64,000 nt of DNA from Paraburkholderia sp. BL9I2N2 (lineage in GTDB: Bacteria; Pseudomonadota; Gammaproteobacteria; Burkholderiales; Burkholderiaceae), in NCBI RefSeq assembly GCF_004339745.1, contig NZ_SMGP01000003.1, forward strand, positions 62,001 through 126,000. Reading direction: 5' to 3'. This document shows, in pieces, positions 44,151 through 53,399 of the stretch. Each line of letters begins with the position of its first letter. Position 1 is the stretch's first letter. A model generated the notes under the pieces. It saw only the letters and a program-made list of their open reading frames with translations. It was not told where the DNA came from and searched no databases. Position numbers and translations under genes: made by a program.

Positions 44151-45170
44151 TCAGGCATGCGCATTCTCACGAAGATAAATCCGGGTCTCCGGCGTGGGGA
44201 TGGCAAGCGCCCCCCGGACGTCGTTAAGAAAATTAATCGCGGCGAGCCCAGCCCAATGGACAATGCCGCGCACGTCCTGATCGAGTATCACGTCGATCGC
44301 ACGTTCCGACAGTTGGGTGCGGGTCTCCGCAGTGCATTCGTGGCCAACCAGGACGAGGTGAACCTTGTCACCGGACTCCTGCAATGCCGCTGCAATGCCG
44401 GAGATACCGCCGCCCGTCACATACACGCCGACCAGGTCCGCATGGCGCGCACTTAAGCCCTGTACGGCAAGACCGGCGCCATCGTCGTCTTCGGCGAAGT
44501 CCGGTTCGGCGATCCAGCGCAGGTTGCGGAAGTCCTCCTCCAACACTTGCGAAAAGCCGGTGCGACGTTCCACCTGGTCATGCAGACGAGACGATCCCGA
44601 TAGCACGGCAACAGTGCCAAGCTTCGCGCAAAGGAAGCGCCCCATCAGTAGTCCTGCCGTGCGTCCGGCAATCCTGTTGTCGACACCCACGTACGCGGCG
44701 CGCCGGCTTGCGGGTAAATCGGAGAATACTGTGACGACTGGCACGTGAGCGTCGCTCATCTCTTCGATGAAACGCTCAACCCACGGATAGTCGAGAGGTG
44801 CGAGAACCAGCGCGTCGTAGTCGATCACTTCAGCGGCGAATGCCGCGGTCTCGCGTTGGCTGGAAAAATCGCAGCGGTAAAACGAAGGCGTTATGCGATG
44901 CTCGCGAAAGAAGCTGGCCGACAGCGCAATATCTCGCTCGACGTGATCGAGAAAGCGGGAGTTCACTTGCGGCAGCACGAACGCGACTCGGAACGAGCTG
45001 ACCTTTGCGGGCCGGCCGCGGCTCGCCCGCTCATCACGCAGATTCGCGAGTGCGAGATGCACGCGTTCGGCAGTTTCCGGACGCACAGCCTGATCGTCGC
45101 GCAGGACACGATCGACCGTGGCCACGCTGACGCCAGCCCGACGCGCAATCATCGTACGAGTAGCCGGCAT
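44151..45170 (-). CDS. LacI family transcriptional regulator
   Basis: A 339-residue regulator: N-terminal HTH MIARRAGVSVATVDRVLRDD, hinge, then a periplasmic-binding-like sensor (FRVAFVLPQVNSRFLDHVER, DALVLAPLDYPWV, VGVDNRIAGRTAGLLMGRF, VYVTGGGISG). The sensor group resembles those for sugars and polyols. ATG 45170 has GGAGGAGA upstream; the longer frame is rejected. It lies 113 bp upstream of the binding-protein gene on the same strand and probably controls the ABC-dha operon and itself. Confidence 0.85.
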   Translation of the reverse strand: MPATRTMIARRAGVSVATVDRVLRDDQAVRPETAERVHLALANLRDERASRGRPAKVSSFRVAFVLPQVNSRFLDHVERDIALSASFFREHRITPSFYRCDFSSQRETAAFAAEVIDYDALVLAPLDYPWVERFIEEMSDAHVPVVTVFSDLPASRRAAYVGVDNRIAGRTAGLLMGRFLCAKLGTVAVLSGSSRLHDQVERRTGFSQVLEEDFRNLRWIAEPDFAEDDDGAGLAVQGLSARHADLVGVYVTGGGISGIAAALQESGDKVHLVLVGHECTAETRTQLSERAIDVILDQDVRGIVHWAGLAAINFLNDVRGALAIPTPETRIYLRENAHA

Positions 45171-45965
45171 GGGTCTCCTCCGGTGCCGAGCGAAGAATTG
45201 TTTTGTTTTACTGAAGGTAGTTTTTTCTAAAAAAAATGCAAGCTTTTTCTCCAAGGAAAAAGCGTCATTGCTTTTATGAACAGAGCGACCCTTGATAGGG
45301 CTGCGAGCGCAAGGGACGGCGCAGCGGGCACGGGATCGCGAATCGCACTGAGAGTTGACGGCGTGCGGCGGCGCCTGGCGCCCGAAGAGAGAATCCCGGC
45401 CAACTAGCTACGGTCCGCGGTTTGTAGTTGATCTTCGCAGGCACCCACGACGCTTGAACGGTGGTGCACGAGGAATTTGAAGTCATCGTTTACCGCGTTG
45501 AACGCAGCGACTCCATGGGAGATTGGGGTGACGTCGGGCGGCGAGCGAGTTCTGGAGCAATGAAGTGCTCGCGTGTGCTTTGGGTCGCACAAATGGAAAC
45601 GGCCGTTTACCGACCCAGGTCTATTCACAATTCATTAGCCGAAGCGATCCGCCTCGGCCGTCCCACGCTCACGACACCGCCAAACACATACCTTTGCTGC
45701 GACACGGACGGATTGTTACGGCAGTGCGCCGTTTCGGCTCGATAGATGAGCGACGGCTTTCCGGGCAGCACTGCGGGCGGCGATTAACCTCGAGGGGCAT
45801 TCCGCGCGTGTGACATTGGCGGCCACACTGTCGCCGCGCAGCGGCCCGTCTCGATGCGGGGCCGCTACCCGTGCTTCGATCCGACGACGTCCAGCACCTC
45901 CGACGACGGCGCGGGTGTCGCGGTCAGTGCAGCCACCGACGCTGCTTCCGACGAAACCAATCCAT
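45171..45965. other. Intergenic region with an operator-like inverted repeat
   Basis: About 800 nt without a supported gene. Near the LacI gene a very A/T-rich segment (45200-45263) contains GCTTTTTC-TCCAAG-GAAAAAGC (45242-45263), a perfect 8-bp dyad, and TTTTTTCTAAAAAAAA beside it. These are plausible sites for the LacI regulator or a terminator. The rest shows no gene. Confidence 0.5.
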
Positions 45966-46397
45966 TCAACCTTCGTTCGGATCATATGGCGACGCCCGGT
46001 TTTCAAGCTTCCATTTCTTCTCAGCTTCCGTATCAGGCCGAGGTGGTCGAATGCCGTCGATCAACCACAGTTCTCGCGGCGTTTCGCCGACGTGCAACTC
46101 GTAGTGATAGCCTCGATCCTGGACGAATGGCGCAATCGCAGCGTTCGCCTTGCGCAGCCAGGACGCCGTCCACTCGACGTCCTTGGAAATGTGTCTGGCG
46201 AATTGGTCTAATCTGATTCTGACAAAGTCGCTTCGCGGCTCACCCCCCATGAAGAAGGAGTCTTTCGGCTGTTCATGAAACAGAACCCCTACGTAGAAGC
46301 GAGGAATGATGTAAATGTCGGCGATTCGCTTGGCCATTTCCTGCTTGTCATCTGCCGTGTAGGCGCCGACCGGATGATAGATGTTCCACAAAGGCAT
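45966..46397 (-). CDS. Tautomerase-superfamily protein (cis-CaaD/Tautomerase_3 type)
   Basis: A 143-residue protein starting M-PLWNIYHPVGAYTADDK; removal of Met exposes Pro1, the catalytic base of the family. I therefore chose ATG 46397 (GGAG 7 nt upstream) over the Met four residues earlier. Further landmarks are IADIYIIPRFYVGVLFHEQP and FVRIRLDQFARHI. Tautomerase_3 members include cis-3-chloroacrylic acid dehalogenase and hydratases acting on small unsaturated acids. Here it lies beside a BKACE and aldehyde dehydrogenase, so action on a 2-oxo or unsaturated acid intermediate is plausible. Confidence 0.75.
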   Translation of the reverse strand: MPLWNIYHPVGAYTADDKQEMAKRIADIYIIPRFYVGVLFHEQPKDSFFMGGEPRSDFVRIRLDQFARHISKDVEWTASWLRKANAAIAPFVQDRGYHYELHVGETPRELWLIDGIRPPRPDTEAEKKWKLENRASPYDPNEG

Positions 46398-46553
46398 TTT
46401 TGTCTCCATGCATCAATAGATGCCGCGTCTCTTAAGTCAGAACATCTAAGTCTCTTGCGAGAAATGATGAACTTGACATCAGTGAGGCGGCGGTATCGGT
46501 AGCCCAGGGACAGGCTACCGGTTAAAACCATTGCTCCTCACAGCGCAGCGTTC

Positions 46554-47486
46554 TTAGGGAAGGCGATCCCGCTCGGCACCGTAGCACGCTCTTACCCCGT
46601 TGTATTGGCGACCGGGAAGGCCGAGTATGCTGCGAGCCTCGTCAGGCGTTGCCACGTCTGCGCCGATACTTTTGACGATAGCTACCGCACGTTTAACCAG
46701 TGCCGCGTTGCCCGGTGCCAGTTCGCCTTTGGCAAGATAAAGATTGTCCTCGAGACCGACGCGGACATGGCCGCCAAGAATCACGCTTTGCGCCACGATC
46801 GGAAATTGGGCGCGCGAGATGCCGAACGCCGACCAATGCGCATTCTCGGGCAGATACCGCTTCATCTGAAGGAGGCTCTCGGTGTCGGCGGAGGCTCCCC
46901 ATGGAACACCAAGACACAACTGGAACAGCGGAGCCTGCAGAATCCCCTGCGTTTCGATCAGGTGGCGCGCGAGGCGCACGTGCCCGAGATCGAATACCTC
47001 GATTTCCGGCTTCACGCCTGCTTCCTCAATCAAGGTTGCCATTTTGACGAGATGGTCGGGCACGTTGACGAATGCGCGATTGCCGAAGTTCATGGTCGCT
47101 ACGTCCAGAGTGCAGATTTCCGGACGCAACTCGAGCACATGTTGGACGCGGGCCTCGGGCGTCATCATCGTACTCAATTCACTTCCCCGGTTCGGGTCTT
47201 CGTCGCTCGGAACGAAACGTGCACCCGGGCCCGTCGTCAGATTGATCAATATCGGGCACCCACTACCGCGGATACCGGAAACGACTTCTTTATAGAGCGA
47301 CAGCTCAGTGCTTGGAACACCAGTCCTGGGGTCACGAACATGGATGTGCGCGATGCTCGCACCGGCCTCACATGCAGCAATCGCTTCATTGGCGATTTGC
47401 TCGGGCGTCACGGGCACTGCAGGGCTCAGCCGCGGGGTATCGTCGCTTCCAGTTATCGCGCAACTGATAATCGTCTTGTTCATCAT
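46554..47486 (-). CDS. Beta-keto acid cleavage enzyme (BKACE, DUF849), canonical
   Basis: A 310-residue enzyme that transfers an acetoacetate-forming group between a beta-keto acid and acetyl-CoA. Landmarks: IISCAITGSDDTP, VTPEQIANEA, the zinc motif AHIHVRD with His47 and His49, INLTTGPGARF, EVFDLGHVRLARHLIE, FQLCLGVPWG and RVGLEDNLY with the third ligand Glu. This copy keeps every expected active-site feature, unlike 8564-9511. The aldehyde dehydrogenase gene lies 78 bp upstream on the same strand. The R-group of the natural keto acid cannot be read from sequence. Confidence 0.88.
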   Translation of the reverse strand: MMNKTIISCAITGSDDTPRLSPAVPVTPEQIANEAIAACEAGASIAHIHVRDPRTGVPSTELSLYKEVVSGIRGSGCPILINLTTGPGARFVPSDEDPNRGSELSTMMTPEARVQHVLELRPEICTLDVATMNFGNRAFVNVPDHLVKMATLIEEAGVKPEIEVFDLGHVRLARHLIETQGILQAPLFQLCLGVPWGASADTESLLQMKRYLPENAHWSAFGISRAQFPIVAQSVILGGHVRVGLEDNLYLAKGELAPGNAALVKRAVAIVKSIGADVATPDEARSILGLPGRQYNGVRACYGAERDRLP

Positions 47487-47564
47487 AGTGTTCGGTCAAA
47501 GGGAAAGAGGAACGAGGCGCCACAATCGCGCCCTTCGTCATGGGAGCAGCGTCAGGCTCCCCGT

Positions 47565-48971
47565 TCAAGCGGCCCGTGCAGGGCCGAACGGTGCCGCCCC
47601 GACGGGGGCAACCCTGATCAGCTTCTTGTTGACGAACTCGTCGAAGCCCAACTGAGACAGCTCCCGGCCAAAACCTGAACGCTTGACGCCACCGAATGGC
47701 AGTTCCGCCGCCGTGCCGAACGGCTGATTGACGAACACCATGCCGCTGTCGATCTGCGCGGCGACCCGCTCGCCGCGTTCGGTATCCGCGGTGAACACCG
47801 ACGCGCCAAGACCGAATGGCGTGCCATTGGCGAGCGCGATCGCGGCGGCTTCGTCCTCGACGACGTGGAAAGCGGCGACCGGGCCGAACAGTTCTTCGGC
47901 AAATACCGGGTTTTTCGGCGCGATGTCGGTTAGAACAGTCGGTTGCAAGTAGAAACCCGGGCGCTCGACGCGCTTGCCGCCACATGCGATGCGCGCGCCG
48001 TGCAATGTCGCGCGATCGATCTGCGCAAGCAGCAGATTCAGCGCGCGCTCGGATGCTACCGGGGCGACGGCGGTCGCCGGATCGGCCGGATCACCGGTCT
48101 CGAGCGCTGCCATCCGCTTCGCGAAGCCTTCGAGGAATGCGTCGCCGCGTGCCTTGCCGACCACGATGATGCGCTTGGAACTGACGCATAGTTGACCTGA
48201 GTTGAACATGCGGCCCGCGACCGCGCTCTGGATCGCCCAGTCGAGCGGCGCATCCTCGAGTACGATAAACGGATCGCTGCCGCCCAGTTCGAGCACGACT
48301 TTCTTCAGATTGCGGCCGGCACGCTCGGCGACGGCGGCGCCGGCGCGCTCGCTGCCCGTCAGCGTCACACCCTGGACGCGCGGATCGTCGATGACGCGCC
48401 CGGCCTGCTCGATCGAGATGAACAGATTCGTATATACGCCTTCGGGCGCACCCGCTTCCTCGAACAGTCGCGCGAAGGCCAATGCCGATTGCGGCACGTT
48501 TTCGGCATGCTTGAGCAGCAGGACGTTACCCACCATCAGTTGGGGCCCGGCCACTCGCGCAATCTGGTAGTACGGTAAGTTCCACGGCTCGATGCCTAGC
48601 AGCACGCCGACCGGCTCGATGTGCACGGCCGCGCCGGGCGCTTCTGCAAGCGGCCGGGGCTGCAGATAGGTTTGTGCGTGCTTCGCGTAGTAGTCGAGAA
48701 TGCTGGCCGCCGATTCGACTTCCCTAAGCGCTTCACCGCTGCGTTTGCCCATTTCCAGCGTCAGATAGCCGGCGTATTCGACAGCCTTTTCCCGCAACAG
48801 CGCCGCGGCGCGCGACACAATGCGCGCCCGATCGCTGACCGGACGGCGGCGCCAATCGGTTTCAAAAGCGCGATGCGCGGCAGCGAGCTTCGCTTCGAGC
48901 AATTGGTCGGATATGTCGTCGTAGGTGGCGAGCAGTTCGCCGGTAGCAGGATTGACAGTCGTGTACGGCAT
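47565..48971 (-). CDS. NAD(P)-dependent aldehyde dehydrogenase (succinate-semialdehyde-type)
   Basis: A 468-residue ALDH. Cofactor segment GIEPWNLPYYQIAR, substrate-side KHAENVPQSAL, Glu in VVLELGGSDPF as general base, catalytic Cys in GQLCVSSKRI, and PFGGVKRSGFGRELSQLG near the end. It is most like short SSADH/GabD-type enzymes (YneI group). The absent 'N-terminal arm' of about 20 residues fits that group. It is divergent from the DUF1330 gene across a 161-bp region with two ATGTTAAC palindromes. Confidence 0.88.
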   Translation of the reverse strand: MPYTTVNPATGELLATYDDISDQLLEAKLAAAHRAFETDWRRRPVSDRARIVSRAAALLREKAVEYAGYLTLEMGKRSGEALREVESAASILDYYAKHAQTYLQPRPLAEAPGAAVHIEPVGVLLGIEPWNLPYYQIARVAGPQLMVGNVLLLKHAENVPQSALAFARLFEEAGAPEGVYTNLFISIEQAGRVIDDPRVQGVTLTGSERAGAAVAERAGRNLKKVVLELGGSDPFIVLEDAPLDWAIQSAVAGRMFNSGQLCVSSKRIIVVGKARGDAFLEGFAKRMAALETGDPADPATAVAPVASERALNLLLAQIDRATLHGARIACGGKRVERPGFYLQPTVLTDIAPKNPVFAEELFGPVAAFHVVEDEAAAIALANGTPFGLGASVFTADTERGERVAAQIDSGMVFVNQPFGTAAELPFGGVKRSGFGRELSQLGFDEFVNKKLIRVAPVGAAPFGPARAA

Positions 48972-49016
48972 GGAGTTCTCCGCAAAAAGGTTGGCATTGA
49001 GTCACCGCATTGACTA

Positions 49017-49031
49017 ATGTTAACGCCGTTA
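49017..49031. promoter_or_regulatory. Operator-like palindrome 1 in the divergent promoter
   Basis: ATGTTAACGCCGTTA, with TAAC-GCC-GTTA as a perfect dyad. It recurs with one changed spacer at 49083-49097 and in related form at 49799-49818 and 54913-54931. Confidence 0.55.
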
Positions 49032-49082
49032 TCTCACCTTCCGACTAAATTTTTTGACCAGGAATAACCCTCATTGAACTTG

Positions 49083-49097
49083 ATGTTAACGGTGTTA
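49083..49097. promoter_or_regulatory. Operator-like palindrome 2 in the divergent promoter
   Basis: ATGTTAACGGTGTTA, with TAAC-GGT-GTTA as a perfect dyad, 66 bp from palindrome 1 and 36 bp before the DUF1330 start codon. Confidence 0.55.
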
Positions 49098-49132
49098 CTA
49101 TGATCAGGTATTTTTTAAATTGAGGAAGCGAA

Positions 49133-49429
49133 ATGGCAAAGGGATATTGGGTGGCAGCGTATCGGGCGGTCCATGACGCAAGCAAACTCGCGGCGTACGG
49201 CGTCCTCGCGACACAGGTGGTGAAAGCAGCCGGCGGGAAATTCCTGGTGCGAGGCGGCGAGGTCGTTGCGTTCCAGGCGGGTCTCAAGGAACGGACCGTC
49301 GTGGTCGAATTTCCGAGCTTCGAACAGGCTCTTGCCACGTTTCAGAGCGAGGCTTATCAGAAAGCGTTGGCCGTACTGGCGGACGGAGCGGAAAGGGACG
49401 CGCGCGTCGTCGCAGGCGTCGATGACTGA
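49133..49429 (+). CDS. DUF1330 domain protein
   Basis: A 98-residue protein of the dimeric alpha-beta-barrel fold: MAKGYWVAAYRAVHDASKLA, then FLVRGGEVVAFQAGLKERTV, VVEFPSFEQALA and the tail ERDARVVAGVDD. Such proteins accompany many catabolic operons without a settled function. GAGGA precedes the ATG. It opens the plus-strand half of the cluster. Confidence 0.8.
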   Translation: MAKGYWVAAYRAVHDASKLAAYGVLATQVVKAAGGKFLVRGGEVVAFQAGLKERTVVVEFPSFEQALATFQSEAYQKALAVLADGAERDARVVAGVDD

Positions 49430-49859
49430 GAGGCTCGCTGGAGGCCAACGAGGCCGGGTGCACTGTATGACAGCGCGAGCGTTGTTCACCCAGGGGCCGC
49501 CAGCATTCCATCACACGCCTGATGTCCAGGCTATCTGATGGTTGAAGTGCTTCGCGACGCACGGACGGGACCAACCTCAGGTCTTGACGGGCACACGTAT
49601 ATCGAATCGATCGTGTCATTCTGTTGTCGTTCGGTATGCTACCGATATCGCATCACAGACTGCATTACGACGTTCGAATAGTCGAACCCCGTCTCGGGTC
49701 TCGCCGTAGTCTGATTGTCTTTGCTGCTGCAAAGAAACGAACCTCTCCAGTCCTTCCTTTTTCGGCCAGGGAAAACGCTGGTAACAGAACAACACTCTCA
49801 TGTTATGCTTGTTAACATATAAATCGAAAAACACTTGAACCTGACGAAATGGAGCAAGA
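49430..49859. other. Intergenic region upstream of enoyl-CoA hydratase
   Basis: No gene supported. It ends with the ATGTTA-TGCTTG-TTAACAT element at 49799-49818, 41 bp before the hydratase start codon. Confidence 0.5.
49799..49818. promoter_or_regulatory. Operator-like palindrome 3
   Basis: CATGTTATGCTTGTTAACAT; on the minus strand it begins ATGTTAACAAGCATAAC, matching palindromes 1 and 2 in the first eight bases and the one at 54913-54931 over TGCTTGTT. Confidence 0.5.
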
Positions 49860-50636
49860 ATGGACGAAGCAATTGTTCTGAAAGAACTCAAAGGTCATGT
49901 GACGGTTCTTACGATGAACCGTCGCCCACATAACCTGATGGGTCCGACGCTGTATCGCGCGCTACTCGAAGAATTCGACGAAGCGGTGAAACGCGGCTCG
50001 CGCGCGATCCTGCTGCGCAGCGGTCTGCGGCACTTCTCGGCCGGTGCCGAAGTCTCGCTTTTTCCGGATCGCATTGCCAGGCAGGGCAAGGCGCTGATGG
50101 ATCCGCTCGAGGTGCTTCGCGGCTTCGAGACACTACCGATCCCGATCGTCGTCGCGGTGAACGGTACATGCCTTGGCGGTGGCTTTGAAGTGGCGCTCGC
50201 CTGCGACTTCAGCGTGGTCGCCGAATCGGCCAAAATCGGGTCAGTCGAGGTCGCGCTCGGCCTGCATCCGCTGCTCGGCGGCATCCAGCGTCAGGTGATG
50301 CGGGCCGGCCCAGCGCGTGCAAAAGAGCTCGCGATGCTCGGCCGCCGCTACGACGCGGCAACGCTCGAACGCTGGGGCCTGATCAATCTCGTCGTGCCCG
50401 ACGACAAACTCGATGAAGTCGCGCTGTCGGTTGCTCAGGAACTGGCGGCCGGCCCGACCATCGCGCATGCCGCGACCAAGCAGCTCATACGGGTCGCGGT
50501 CAACGAGGGTGTCGCTGCCGCCGACGAAGCGATGTTCGAATTGCAGAAGCCGATCTGGGCGTCGCAAGATCTCAAGCGTGGACTTGAGGCCTTCGATACC
50601 GCCGGCCCCGGTACCGCCACTTTCGAAGGGAATTGA
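49860..50636 (+). CDS. Enoyl-CoA hydratase/isomerase family protein
   Basis: A 258-residue crotonase-fold enzyme. The oxyanion-hole segments are HFSAGAEVSLF and NGTCLGGGFEVALACDFSVV, followed by IGSVEVALGLHPLLGGIQRQ with the position of catalytic Glu/Asp occupied in part. The usual second Glu (E in the GxPE turn) is replaced by HPLLGG, so strict hydratase activity is not certain. It is followed after 1 nt by the CoA-transferase gene. A ribosome site GGAGCAAG precedes the ATG. Confidence 0.85.
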   Translation: MDEAIVLKELKGHVTVLTMNRRPHNLMGPTLYRALLEEFDEAVKRGSRAILLRSGLRHFSAGAEVSLFPDRIARQGKALMDPLEVLRGFETLPIPIVVAVNGTCLGGGFEVALACDFSVVAESAKIGSVEVALGLHPLLGGIQRQVMRAGPARAKELAMLGRRYDAATLERWGLINLVVPDDKLDEVALSVAQELAAGPTIAHAATKQLIRVAVNEGVAAADEAMFELQKPIWASQDLKRGLEAFDTAGPGTATFEGN

Positions 50637-50637
50637 C

Positions 50638-51903
50638 ATGGCCGGACCACTCGAAGGAATCAAGGTCGTCGATTTTTCGCGGGTGCTGGCAGGTCCGCTG
50701 TGCGCCCGGACGCTGGCCGATCTCGGCGCCGACGTTATCAAGATCGAGCCGCCGCGGCCCGATGTGTCGCGTGCCGCATTTCCGAATCGCGACGGCATGT
50801 CGGGCTACTACGCGCAGCAAAATAGCGGCAAACGCAACGTCAGCATTGATCTGAACGCGCCGCACGCACGAGAGCTTGTGCTACGCCTGTGCGACGAGGC
50901 GGACATCATCGTAGAGAATTTTCGGGCCGGCACGCTCAAAGGGTTTGGACTCGACTACGAGACGCTCGCGAGGCGCAATCCAAAGCTGGTCTACGTCTCC
51001 ATCACCGGATACGGCCAGCGCGGCCCCTGGGCCTCGCGCATGGCCTACGCGCCGACAGTGCAGGCTGAAACGGGATTCACGCACAACACATTGCGCCATT
51101 TCGACAGCGCGGGTGACGGCCCCAGGTGGACCGATCCCCTGTCGCACGCGGACGTCTATGCTGGCCTGCAAGCGACGATCGCCGTGCTCGCAGCAATGCG
51201 CAAACGTGAAGTAACGGGGCGCGGCCAATACATCGACGTGGCGATGGCTGCCGTGATGCTGTCGATCAACGAACGCGCTCACTTCGATCTCGCGGGTGTC
51301 GATACCGGTGCAGAGCCAGGCATTCTCGGCGCCGCCGACGGCCCGCATTTTGTCGGCCCCGGCGGCGAAGAGTTCGTGGCAGCGCAAAGCATCATCGGCA
51401 GCAACACGTTTCCGAATTACTTGCGCGCCATGCGCCGTATGGACCTTGCGCAGGATCCACGCTTCAGGACCGCTGAGCGCCGCCTGCAGAACTACAAGGC
51501 ACTGCACGCAGTGATCCAGACGTGGATGCTCTCGTTCCGCGATCTCAGGACGCTCGATGCGCAGCTCGACGAGGCCAAGATCGCGATAGGCCAGATCCGT
51601 ACGCTGAAGGAATTGGCAGAGACCGATTGGGCGAAGCAGTGGGGTGCTGTGCACGAGGTCCCGGATCGCCGCGGCGGTTCGTATCTCATCCACGGCTATC
51701 CATGGCGCTTTTCCGATGACGAGCTTGGAATGCGCAGCGCACCGGCATTTCGCGGCGAACACAACGAGCAGGTGTTCCGCGGTGCGGGCTTGTCGGAGGG
51801 CGAGGTTCGCCGGGCGATTGATGCGGGCATTCTGGTCGGCGGCCCGCCACCGTCCGCGAAGGAGATCGACGCCGCTGTTGTTGCGGAAGCACGGGCCAAC
51901 TAA
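50638..51903 (+). CDS. CaiB/BaiF family (class III) CoA-transferase
   Basis: A 421-residue CoA-transferase: MAGPLEGIKVVDFSRVLAGP, ADLGADVIKIEPP, NSGKRNVSIDLNAP, ADIIVENFRAGTLKGFGLDY, YVSITGYGQRGPW and the Asp-containing HADVYAGLQATIAVLAAM, the region of the catalytic Asp. Enzymes of this class move CoA between carboxylic acids. Coupled to the enoyl-CoA hydratase, it probably activates the pathway acid. The open frame running upstream of 50638 overlaps the hydratase and is not part of it. Confidence 0.87.
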   Translation: MAGPLEGIKVVDFSRVLAGPLCARTLADLGADVIKIEPPRPDVSRAAFPNRDGMSGYYAQQNSGKRNVSIDLNAPHARELVLRLCDEADIIVENFRAGTLKGFGLDYETLARRNPKLVYVSITGYGQRGPWASRMAYAPTVQAETGFTHNTLRHFDSAGDGPRWTDPLSHADVYAGLQATIAVLAAMRKREVTGRGQYIDVAMAAVMLSINERAHFDLAGVDTGAEPGILGAADGPHFVGPGGEEFVAAQSIIGSNTFPNYLRAMRRMDLAQDPRFRTAERRLQNYKALHAVIQTWMLSFRDLRTLDAQLDEAKIAIGQIRTLKELAETDWAKQWGAVHEVPDRRGGSYLIHGYPWRFSDDELGMRSAPAFRGEHNEQVFRGAGLSEGEVRRAIDAGILVGGPPPSAKEIDAAVVAEARAN

Positions 51904-52037
51904 ATGCAACCGCGTGTCGCGGCGCGCTAACGGGCTGTAGCCCGTGCGCAAGCGCTGTCGCGACTGTTGCACGTGACAGGCGGCGTCTTGCACTGACACG
52001 CCACCGTCTCGAGCGGTCGATTGCGCTGGAGTGAAAC

Positions 52038-53345
52038 ATGATCGTTACGATAGATGAGACCCACGACGCCGCGGCGCTCAGTTGGGTTGAAAGCGCCAAT
52101 GCGCTGGAAACCGATTTCCCCTTGCAGAACCTCCCTCTCGGCGTATTTCGTACAGAGGCAAACCTTATGCCGCGAATCGGTGTGCGCATCGGCGATGCTG
52201 TTCTCGATGTGCATCGATTGCTCTTGGCGGACGCAATTGAGGTGCATTCGCCCGAAGACGACGCACTGCGGCAGAACACCTTGAATGCATGGATGGCGAT
52301 GGGACGGGTGTCTTCGTCGGCATTGCGGCGCAAACTGTTTGCGCTGCTGCATTCGTGCACGGAAGGGGCGGTTCGCGAGACCGTGTCGAATTGTCTGGTG
52401 CCCGCGAGCGCATGCACGATGATGTTGCCATCGCAGATTGGAGATTTCACCGACTTTTATACGTCGATTTATCACGCGAGACGGGCCGGCGAACTCGTGA
52501 GGCCGGACGCACCCGTCCATCCCAACTTCAGAAGCATGCCGATTGCCTATCACGGACGAGCGTCGTCGGTGACGGTCAGCGGTGAGCCATGCCGTCGGCC
52601 ACTCGGACAAACCAGTGCGACGAGTGGATATCGGCCGACGACCAAGCTCGATTTCGAGCTCGAAGTCGGCTTTTACGTGGGCGGGAACACGCATGCGATG
52701 AAGCGGTTGTCCGTCGACTCCGCTGAAGATCACCTGTTCGGTCTCTGCCTTGTCAACGACTGGTCCGCGCGGGACATCCAGCGCTGGGAAAGCGCACCGC
52801 TGGGTCCCTTTCTGGCGAAGAGCTTTATGACCAGTGCGTCGCCATGGGTGGTCACGGCAGAGGCGATTGCGCCATTCAGGGTTGCCGCGCCAATACGTGG
52901 CGACGACGCGCCGCCGCTTGCGGCACAACTTACGTCGGCTTCCCACACAGCCTCGGCAGCCATCGACATCTCCCTGCGCGCCACGCTGCAAAGCCGAAGC
53001 ATGAGGCAGGCGGGCATAGCCGGCGTCGATATGGCGAACCCCAACTTCAAAGATCAGTACTGGTCCGTATCGCAGATGCTGACCCACCACGCCAGCAACG
53101 GGTGTCCGTTGCGCAGCGGTGATCTGATTTCGAGCGGCACCGTATCGGGACCCGAGCGCGCTGACAGCGGATGTTTGCTGGAGCGGACCCGCGACGGGCG
53201 GGAACCGATCACTCTGCCGACGGGCGAAGTGCGAACGTATCTCGAAGACGGGGACACCGTCTCTTTCTCCGGCCGATGCAGGCGGGCAGGTTTCAGGACG
53301 ATCGGCTTCGGAGTGTGCGTCGCAGAAGTGAACGGCGACCTTTGA
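52038..53345 (+). CDS. fahA: Fumarylacetoacetase
   Basis: A 435-residue FAH enzyme that hydrolyses a C-C bond between carbonyls to fumarate and acetoacetate. N-terminal SH3-like domain (DFPLQNLPLGVF, RIGVRIGDAVLDV), then the catalytic domain: IGDFTDFYTSIYHA (metal Asp), MPIAYHGRASSVTVSG (catalytic His), DFELEVGFYVGG (metal Glu), LVNDWSARDIQRWE (metal Asp), LGPFLAKSF and SSGTVSGPE. All listed residues are present, and the length is normal. No maleylacetoacetate isomerase or complete homogentisate dioxygenase is adjacent; the HGD-like cupin lies 41 kb away. The substrate may therefore be an analogous 1,3-diketone acid. Confidence 0.9.
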   Translation: MIVTIDETHDAAALSWVESANALETDFPLQNLPLGVFRTEANLMPRIGVRIGDAVLDVHRLLLADAIEVHSPEDDALRQNTLNAWMAMGRVSSSALRRKLFALLHSCTEGAVRETVSNCLVPASACTMMLPSQIGDFTDFYTSIYHARRAGELVRPDAPVHPNFRSMPIAYHGRASSVTVSGEPCRRPLGQTSATSGYRPTTKLDFELEVGFYVGGNTHAMKRLSVDSAEDHLFGLCLVNDWSARDIQRWESAPLGPFLAKSFMTSASPWVVTAEAIAPFRVAAPIRGDDAPPLAAQLTSASHTASAAIDISLRATLQSRSMRQAGIAGVDMANPNFKDQYWSVSQMLTHHASNGCPLRSGDLISSGTVSGPERADSGCLLERTRDGREPITLPTGEVRTYLEDGDTVSFSGRCRRAGFRTIGFGVCVAEVNGDL

Positions 53346-53399
53346 TAACCGCAGTGCGCCTCGTATTACCGGTATCAACACAACACGTCGGAGGACCGA

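Noticed and set aside
46605..47678. Plus-strand open frame of 357 codons
   Set aside because: Antisense to the canonical BKACE gene and its neighbour.
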